From NCBI RefSeq assembly GCF_033110285.1, contig NZ_CP136995.1, forward strand, positions 3,410,001 to 3,474,000: a DNA stretch of 64,000 bases, given 5' to 3'. The stretch comes from Ottowia sp. SB7-C50 (GTDB lineage Bacteria > Pseudomonadota > Gammaproteobacteria > Burkholderiales > Burkholderiaceae_C). Position 1 is the first letter of the stretch; every line of letters begins with the position of its first letter. A model generated the notes under the pieces. The model saw only the letters and a program-made list of their open reading frames with translations, had not been told where the DNA came from and made no database searches. Positions 58,971-64,000 of the stretch are shown in pieces. Made by a program: the position numbers and the translations under genes.

Positions 58971-60494
58971 TTAACGGTTATATGCCGTCTCGCCATGGCT
59001 GGCAATGTCCAGCCCCTCGCGCTCTTCCTCTTCGGTCACGCGCAGGCCGATGAGCACATCGACGATCTTGTAGGCGATGAACGAGACCACGCCCGACCAC
59101 ACGATGGTCAGCCCCACGGCCTTGGCCTGCGTCCACACCTGCGCGGCGATGGAGTAGTCGGCGGCCGTCACCACGCTGGCCGTCACCCAGTCGGACACGT
59201 AGCCGGGGCCGCCGAGCGCCGGGCTGTTGAACACGCCCGTCAGCAGCGCGCCCAGGATGCCGCACACGCCATGCACGCCGAACACGTCGAGCGAATCGTC
59301 GGCGCCCAGCAGGCGCTTCAAACCCGTCACGCCCCACAGCCCGGCAAAGCCGGCGACGAGGCCCATGACCAGCGCGCCGCCCATGCCCACGTTGCCCGCC
59401 GCCGGCGTGATGGCGACCAGCCCCGCCACCGCGCCCGAGGCCGCGCCCAGCATCGACGCCTTGCCCTTGTGCAGCGCCTCGCCCAGGCTCCACGTGAGCA
59501 CCGCGCCCGCAGCGGCCTCCAGCGTGTTGATGAAGGCCAGGCCCGCGGTGCCATTGGCTTCCAGCGCCGAGCCGGCGTTGAAGCCGAACCAGCCCACCCA
59601 CAGCAGCGCCGCGCCCACCATGGTCAGCGTCAGGCTGTGCGGCGCCATCGCCTCGCGGCCGTAGCCGATGCGCTTGCCGATCATGAACGCGCCCACCAGG
59701 CCCGCCACGGCGGCGTTGATGTGCACCACGGTGCCGCCGGCAAAGTCCAGCGCGCCCCATTGCCAGATCAGCCCGGCCTTGGCGTTCAACGTGTCGACCA
59801 CCTCCTTGCCGGTGTAGGCGTCCGGGCCTTGCCAGAACCACACCATGTGCGCGATGGGCAGGTAGCTGAAGGTGAACCAGATCACCATGAAGGCCAGCAC
59901 CGCGCTGAACTTGGCGCGCTCGGCAAAGGCGCCGACGATCAGCGTGCAGGTGATGGCGGCAAACGTGGCCTGGAAGGCAGCGAACACGACTTCCGGAATC
60001 ACCACGCCCTTGCTGAAGGTGGCAGCGTTGGCAAAGGTGCCCGTGGCCGGGTCCCAGATGCCGCTCATCAGCAGCCGGTCGAAGCCGCCGAAGACGGCAT
60101 TGCCCTCGGTGAAGGCAACCGAGTAGCCGTACAGGAACCACAGCACGATGATGAGCGAGAAGGTGACGAACACCTGCATCAGCACGCTCAGCATGTTCTT
60201 GCTGCGCACCAGACCGCCGTAGAACAGCGCCAGGCCGGGAATCGTCATCAGGATCACCAGCAGCGTGCTGACCATCATCCACGCCGTGTCGCCCTTGTTG
60301 GGCACGGGCACTGGCGCGCTGACGGCAGCGATTGGGGCGGCAATTGCTGCAGAAACAATAGCTGTAGCGTTAGTCACAGCGGGCGCAAACGCCGCACTGG
60401 CCGCGATGGCGGGGGCTGCCGGCGCATCCGCCGCGAAGGCCGACGCGCACAGCAGGGACAAAATCAACAGGCAAAGCGATACCAGTCGTCGCAT
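58971..60494 (-). CDS. amtB: Ammonium transporter AmtB
   Basis: Trimeric inner-membrane ammonium channel, 507 residues from MRRLVSLCLLILSLLCASAF. A signal peptide is followed by an unusually long Ala-rich linker (about residues 25-65), then the eleven-helix Amt domain: GDTAWMMVSTLLVILMTIPG, ALFYGGLVRSKNMLS, the FAERAKFSAVLAFMVIW region, and the pore histidines in VVHINAAVAGLVG and VHGVCGILGALLTGV. Part of the linker contains R1-like repeat sequence. Transcribed with glnK; PII binds AmtB to block it. Confidence 0.95.
   Translation of the reverse strand: MRRLVSLCLLILSLLCASAFAADAPAAPAIAASAAFAPAVTNATAIVSAAIAAPIAAVSAPVPVPNKGDTAWMMVSTLLVILMTIPGLALFYGGLVRSKNMLSVLMQVFVTFSLIIVLWFLYGYSVAFTEGNAVFGGFDRLLMSGIWDPATGTFANAATFSKGVVIPEVVFAAFQATFAAITCTLIVGAFAERAKFSAVLAFMVIWFTFSYLPIAHMVWFWQGPDAYTGKEVVDTLNAKAGLIWQWGALDFAGGTVVHINAAVAGLVGAFMIGKRIGYGREAMAPHSLTLTMVGAALLWVGWFGFNAGSALEANGTAGLAFINTLEAAAGAVLTWSLGEALHKGKASMLGAASGAVAGLVAITPAAGNVGMGGALVMGLVAGFAGLWGVTGLKRLLGADDSLDVFGVHGVCGILGALLTGVFNSPALGGPGYVSDWVTASVVTAADYSIAAQVWTQAKAVGLTIVWSGVVSFIAYKIVDVLIGLRVTEEEEREGLDIASHGETAYNR
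60345..60388 (+). repeat. R1-like sequence inside the amtB linker
   Basis: AAACAATAGCTGTAGCGTTA followed by CACAGCGGGCGC, within the Ala-rich linker of AmtB. Less certain than the other R1 copies. Confidence 0.4.
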
Positions 60495-60535
60495 GAGGAC
60501 GCTCCAAAAAAGGGGGAGTGAAAAAGGCTGGGGCG

Positions 60536-60940
<405 letters not shown>

Positions 60941-61726
60941 TCAGAAGCTGTACTTGAGGCCCGCCACCAGCATGGCGCGGCCGGTGAAGCGGCCCGCGGG
61001 CGTGGTGTACAGCGCCTTGTCGGCGTTGGTGCCGATGAGCGCGGCGCTGGCCGACAGGCCGTTGCCGAAGTCCTTGGCCAGGGTGACGCCGTAGTCGGTG
61101 TACGAATAGGCGCTGTTGTGGCGCACCCACTGGCGGCCCACATGCGGCACCACCGACCAGCCGCTGCCCAGGTCGACGTTGGCCGACAGGTCGAGGTAGC
61201 CGCTGTGCTGGCTGTCGGCAAAGCCGAACAGGTTGCTCAGCGCGTGCGAATACTTGGCGGTGAACAGGCCGTAGGTCAGCGCACCGTAGACCTCGGTGGT
61301 GTTGGCGCTCACCGCCAGGCGGTTGCTGGGGTACTGATAGCGCAGCAGGCCGACGTCGTAGGCCAGGCCCGAACTGCCCAGCGTGCCCTTGTAGCCGCCG
61401 TAGATGTCCCATTCGAGCGGCGCGCCGCCGCCGGCGTCCTTGATCCATTGGATGGTGGTCAGCCAGGTGCCCACGTACAGGCCGCTGGTGTGCGCATAGT
61501 CGGCCCCGGCGCTGACGGCGGGCTGCAGACGGCTTTGCGAGATGCCGCGGTAGCGGTAGTCGCTGGCCAGGCCAGCGTTGAACGACAGCGTGTTGGCGGC
61601 GGGCGGCGCCTGCTCGGTGGTGGCGTCGGTGGCGCTGCGCTCCTGCGCGGTCGCCGTGCCCGTCAGGCCCCACAGCACGCACGTGCAGGCCAGGATTTTC
61701 CAGATGGTGTGCTTAGAGGATTTCAC
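60941..61726 (-). CDS. TorF-family outer membrane porin-like protein
   Basis: Exported beta-barrel protein, 261 residues from a GTG start (VKSSKHTIWKILACTC) with AAGGAG five bases upstream. A signal peptide ends near ATAQE; the core has LSFNAGLASDYRYRGISQS, an alternating pattern ending in AMLVAGLKYSF with the terminal phenylalanine of outer-membrane proteins. The family (TIGR02001) is found next to glnK-amtB in related bacteria, where it may pass ammonium-related compounds. Behind a sigma-54 promoter. Confidence 0.9.
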   Translation of the reverse strand: MKSSKHTIWKILACTCVLWGLTGTATAQERSATDATTEQAPPAANTLSFNAGLASDYRYRGISQSRLQPAVSAGADYAHTSGLYVGTWLTTIQWIKDAGGGAPLEWDIYGGYKGTLGSSGLAYDVGLLRYQYPSNRLAVSANTTEVYGALTYGLFTAKYSHALSNLFGFADSQHSGYLDLSANVDLGSGWSVVPHVGRQWVRHNSAYSYTDYGVTLAKDFGNGLSASAALIGTNADKALYTTPAGRFTGRAMLVAGLKYSF

Positions 61727-61765
61727 TTCCGCTCCTTTTGAATTGAACAAGTTGAACCACAGGCA

Positions 61766-61782
61766 AGCAGGGACCGTGCCAG
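61766..61782 (-). promoter_or_regulatory. Sigma-54 promoter for the torF-glnK-amtB operon
   Basis: On the minus strand CTGGCACGGTCCCTGCT matches the sigma-54 consensus: TGGCAC at -24 and TGC at -12 with the right spacing. It stands 40 bases before the porin GTG. Nitrogen control by NtrC is the usual partner; TGCACCAAAACAGGCTGC at 61876-61893 could be an NtrC half-site, but this is weak. Confidence 0.8.
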
Positions 61783-62008
61783 CGCATCGCTGCGGGTCGC
61801 GCCCGCCCGCCATGCGCCCGCATGGCGACGAAGCCCGCAAACGGTGCAGCGCCAAGCCAGGGCGCACACGCGCCGTGCACCAAAACAGGCTGCGCGCCGG
61901 CCGTGGGGCGCGCAGGGTCGTGCACGACGCAGCAGCGTACACCGCGTTACATTCGCAGCGTACGCGCCGCTCCGCCCATGGGGCGCCGCAGGAAGGGAAT
62001 CGACCACG

Positions 62009-63550
62009 ATGGGTTTGAGTCTGGTGCAAAGCCGCGCCCTGATGGGGCTGGCCGCGCCCGCCGTGACGGTGGAGGTGCATCTGGCCAACGGCCTGCCCAG
62101 CTTCACGCTGGTGGGCCTGGCCGACGTGGAAGTGAAGGAAGCGCGCGAGCGCGTGCGCAGCGCGCTGCAGAACAGCGGGCTGGCGTTTCCGCACAACCAG
62201 CGCATCACCGTCAACCTGGCGCCGGCCGATCTGCCCAAGGATTCGGGCCGCTTCGACCTGCCGATTGCGCTGGGCATCCTGGCGGCCAGCGGCCAGATCG
62301 ACGGCGCGCGGCTGGCCGGGTGGGAATTTGCCGGCGAGCTGTCGCTGTCGGGCGAACTGCGCCCGGTGCGCGGCGCGCTGGCCGTGGCGGTGGCGCTGCA
62401 GCAGGCGGGCGTCGACGCGCAACTGGTGCTGCCGCCCGGCAGCGCCGAAGAAGCCGCGCTGGTGCCCGGCCTGCGCGTGCACCGCGCGCGCCATCTGCTG
62501 GACGTGGTGGCCCGCTTTCTGCCGGAAGGCGCCATGCCGCCCGACGCGCTGCCTGCCGACGGCTTTGCCCGCGTGCCCCCCGCCGCGCGCAGCACGCCGC
62601 CGGCCTATCCCGACCTGGCCGACGTGAAGGGCCAGGCGGCCGCCCGGCGCGCACTGGAAATCGCCGCCGCCGGCGGCCATTCGCTGCTGATGGTCGGCCC
62701 GCCCGGCACCGGCAAGTCCATGCTGGCGCAGCGCTTTGCCGGACTGCTGCCGCCCATGAGCGTGTCCGAAGCCCTGCAGAGCGCCGCCATCGCCAGCCTG
62801 GGCGGCGCCTTCGCGCTGGCGCAATGGGCGCAGCGCCCGACCCGCGCGCCGCACCACTCGGCCAGCGCGGTGGCACTGGTGGGCGGTGGCTCGCCCCCGC
62901 GGCCGGGCGAAATCTCGCTGGCGCACGAAGGGGTCTTGTTTCTGGACGAACTGCCGGAGTTTCCGCGTGCCGCGCTCGAAGCCCTGCGCGAGCCGCTGGA
63001 GTCGGGCCACATCACGATCAGCCGCGCGGCGCAGCGGGCCGACTTTCCGGCGCGCTTTCAACTGGTCGCGGCCATGAACCCCTGCCCCTGCGGCTACCGC
63101 GGCTCGACTGTGCGGGCCTGCCGCTGCACGCCCGACCAGGTGGCGCGCTACCAGGGCAAGCTGTCCGGGCCGCTGCTCGACCGCATCGACCTGCATGTCG
63201 AAGTCGGCGCGCTGCCGGCCGAAGAATTGCTGACCGCCGCCGCGGGCGAACCCACGTCCGCCGTGCGCGAGCGCTGCCTGGCGGCGCGCCAGCGCGCGCT
63301 GGCGCGTCAGGGCATGCCCAACCAGGCGCTGCACGGGCAGGCCATCGACGAACACGCGCGGCTGGACGATGCGGCGCGGCCCTTTCTGCACACCGCCGCC
63401 ACGCGCCTGGGCTGGAGCGCACGCGCCACGCACCGCGCGCTGCGGGTGGCGCGCAGCATTGCCGACCTGGCCGGCAGCGATGCCGTGACCACCGCCCACG
63501 TGGCCGAGGCGGTGCAATACCGGCGCGCGCTGGTGGCGGCGGCGCAGTAA
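62009..63550 (+). CDS. comM: YifB/ComM-like Mg-chelatase-type AAA ATPase
   Basis: AAA+ ATPase of the YifB family, 513 residues from MGLSLVQSRALMGLAAPAVT. Its N-terminal Lon-protease-like domain is followed by the Walker A GPPGTGKSMLAQRF, the Walker B VLFLDELPEF, and a cysteine cluster CPCGYRG with CRCTPDQ. In naturally competent bacteria ComM extends branch migration during DNA recombination. GGAAGGGA lies a few bases upstream of the start. It is divergent from the porin gene. Confidence 0.93.
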   Translation: MGLSLVQSRALMGLAAPAVTVEVHLANGLPSFTLVGLADVEVKEARERVRSALQNSGLAFPHNQRITVNLAPADLPKDSGRFDLPIALGILAASGQIDGARLAGWEFAGELSLSGELRPVRGALAVAVALQQAGVDAQLVLPPGSAEEAALVPGLRVHRARHLLDVVARFLPEGAMPPDALPADGFARVPPAARSTPPAYPDLADVKGQAAARRALEIAAAGGHSLLMVGPPGTGKSMLAQRFAGLLPPMSVSEALQSAAIASLGGAFALAQWAQRPTRAPHHSASAVALVGGGSPPRPGEISLAHEGVLFLDELPEFPRAALEALREPLESGHITISRAAQRADFPARFQLVAAMNPCPCGYRGSTVRACRCTPDQVARYQGKLSGPLLDRIDLHVEVGALPAEELLTAAAGEPTSAVRERCLAARQRALARQGMPNQALHGQAIDEHARLDDAARPFLHTAATRLGWSARATHRALRVARSIADLAGSDAVTTAHVAEAVQYRRALVAAAQ

Positions 63551-63683
63551 GCGGGCGTAGTCCCTTCCAGCCGCGTGGTCTACCGCGCGCGGCGGCCCGC
63601 CCCCACAATATTCGCAACGCCATCCACACGTTCGGCCGCACCGGCCGCGCACGCCAACCCGTTTGTCGAAGGAGCTTCTCACC

Positions 63684-64000
63684 ATGTCCGGATCGCTTTC
63701 TTCCACCCCGCTGGCGCGACGCGCGCTGCTGCTGGCCGGCACGCTGGTGCTGGCGGCGCCGGCACTGGCGGCCGACCCCTTTCCGTCGAAGCCCGTGCGC
63801 ATCATGTACCCCTTCAGCCCCGGCGGCGGCATGGAGGTGGTGCTGCGCGTGATGGCGCAGGAAATGCAGAAGTCGACCGGCCAGTCGTTTCTGGTCGACA
63901 ACCGCACCGGCGGCGGCGGCTCAATTGCCGTGGCGGCCACGGTGGCCGCGCCGCCCGACGGCTACACGATCTTCGTCGGGCCGACCGGCATCAGCTCCAT
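63684..64000 (+). CDS. Tripartite tricarboxylate transporter binding protein (Bug family), partial
   Basis: N-terminal part of a Bug-type periplasmic binding protein, cut by the window edge. A twin-basic signal (MSGSLSSTPLARRALLLAGT) is followed by DPFPSKPVRIMYPFSPGGG, which is the family's hallmark opening, and DNRTGGGGSIAV. Start at ATG with GGAGC about 9 bases upstream. These proteins are very numerous in Comamonadaceae and bind carboxylates and related ligands. Confidence 0.9.
   Translation, partial: MSGSLSSTPLARRALLLAGTLVLAAPALAADPFPSKPVRIMYPFSPGGGMEVVLRVMAQEMQKSTGQSFLVDNRTGGGGSIAVAATVAAPPDGYTIFVGPTGISS

Noticed and set aside
60941..63940. A 999-residue minus-strand frame running through the porin into the comM region
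   Set aside because: Only the last 261 residues are a real protein with its own GTG start and ribosome-binding site; the rest is antisense to comM.

Overview
The window is high-GC DNA (roughly two thirds G+C) from a betaproteobacterium of the order Burkholderiales, most likely family Comamonadaceae. The evidence is the str-S10 ribosomal gene order, Comamonadaceae-like protein sequences (long S3 tail, STAS-MlaE fusion, TorF-GlnK-AmtB set, Bug-family binding protein) and dense families of short intergenic repeats. I cannot decide the genus. No rRNA, tRNA, CRISPR array, phage or transposase gene was seen.

Layout. 1-700: the end of an unknown gene and a peroxiredoxin. 856-10920 (minus): one str-S10 block, rpsL-rpsG-fusA-tuf-rpsJ-rplCDWB-rpsS-rplV-rpsC-rplP-rpmC-rpsQ, with a good promoter before rpsL, a second before rplC, and a terminator after rpsQ where the spc genes would normally follow. 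11139-18400: cell-wall and heme genes (dacC, hydrolase, thioredoxin-like ferredoxin, VanZ protein, hemJ, hemB, corA-like transporter) with a strong candidate small RNA in the hemJ-hemB gap. 18570-24820: a LysR regulator, a lipoprotein with delta-60-like repeats, and a mixed set of catabolic enzymes. 24835-28525 (minus): an Mla/Mce lipid-transport operon (mlaE-mlaF-mlaD-auxiliary lipoprotein). 28802-40967: bactofilin, a lipoprotein, GMC oxidoreductase, M23 peptidase, a divergent alcohol/aldehyde dehydrogenase pair, an IPTL-CTERM surface protein, argG and a TSUP permease. 41000-50633: a cyclohexanecarboxylate degradation cluster (MarR regulator; divergent flavin reductase, badH, badI, solute-binding protein, aliB-like dehydrogenase, aliA-like CoA ligase, SDR). 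50691-58711: NorEF-like membrane proteins, alr, lplT, an EamA permease, glutathione peroxidase, glcE and glcF. 58971-61726 (minus): TorF porin-glnK-amtB behind a sigma-54 promoter. 62009-64000: comM/yifB and the start of a Bug-type binding protein.

Two features run through the whole window. First, six genes (tuf, a dienelactone hydrolase, mlaE, an alcohol dehydrogenase, an aldehyde dehydrogenase, a glutathione peroxidase) are each broken by exactly one extra base in a G/C run of 6-8, and removing it restores a full-length family protein each time. I read this mainly as a homopolymer sequencing or assembly artefact. Second, several families of short palindromic repeats fill the intergenic space. 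One family often starts right after a stop codon in the same orientation, and another appears to have entered three coding sequences in frame.

The most coherent pathway is the bad/ali cluster: ligation of cyclohexanecarboxylate to CoA (AliA), desaturation (AliB), then, after a hydration step whose enzyme is not visible here, alcohol oxidation (BadH) and ring cleavage (BadI) to pimeloyl-CoA.
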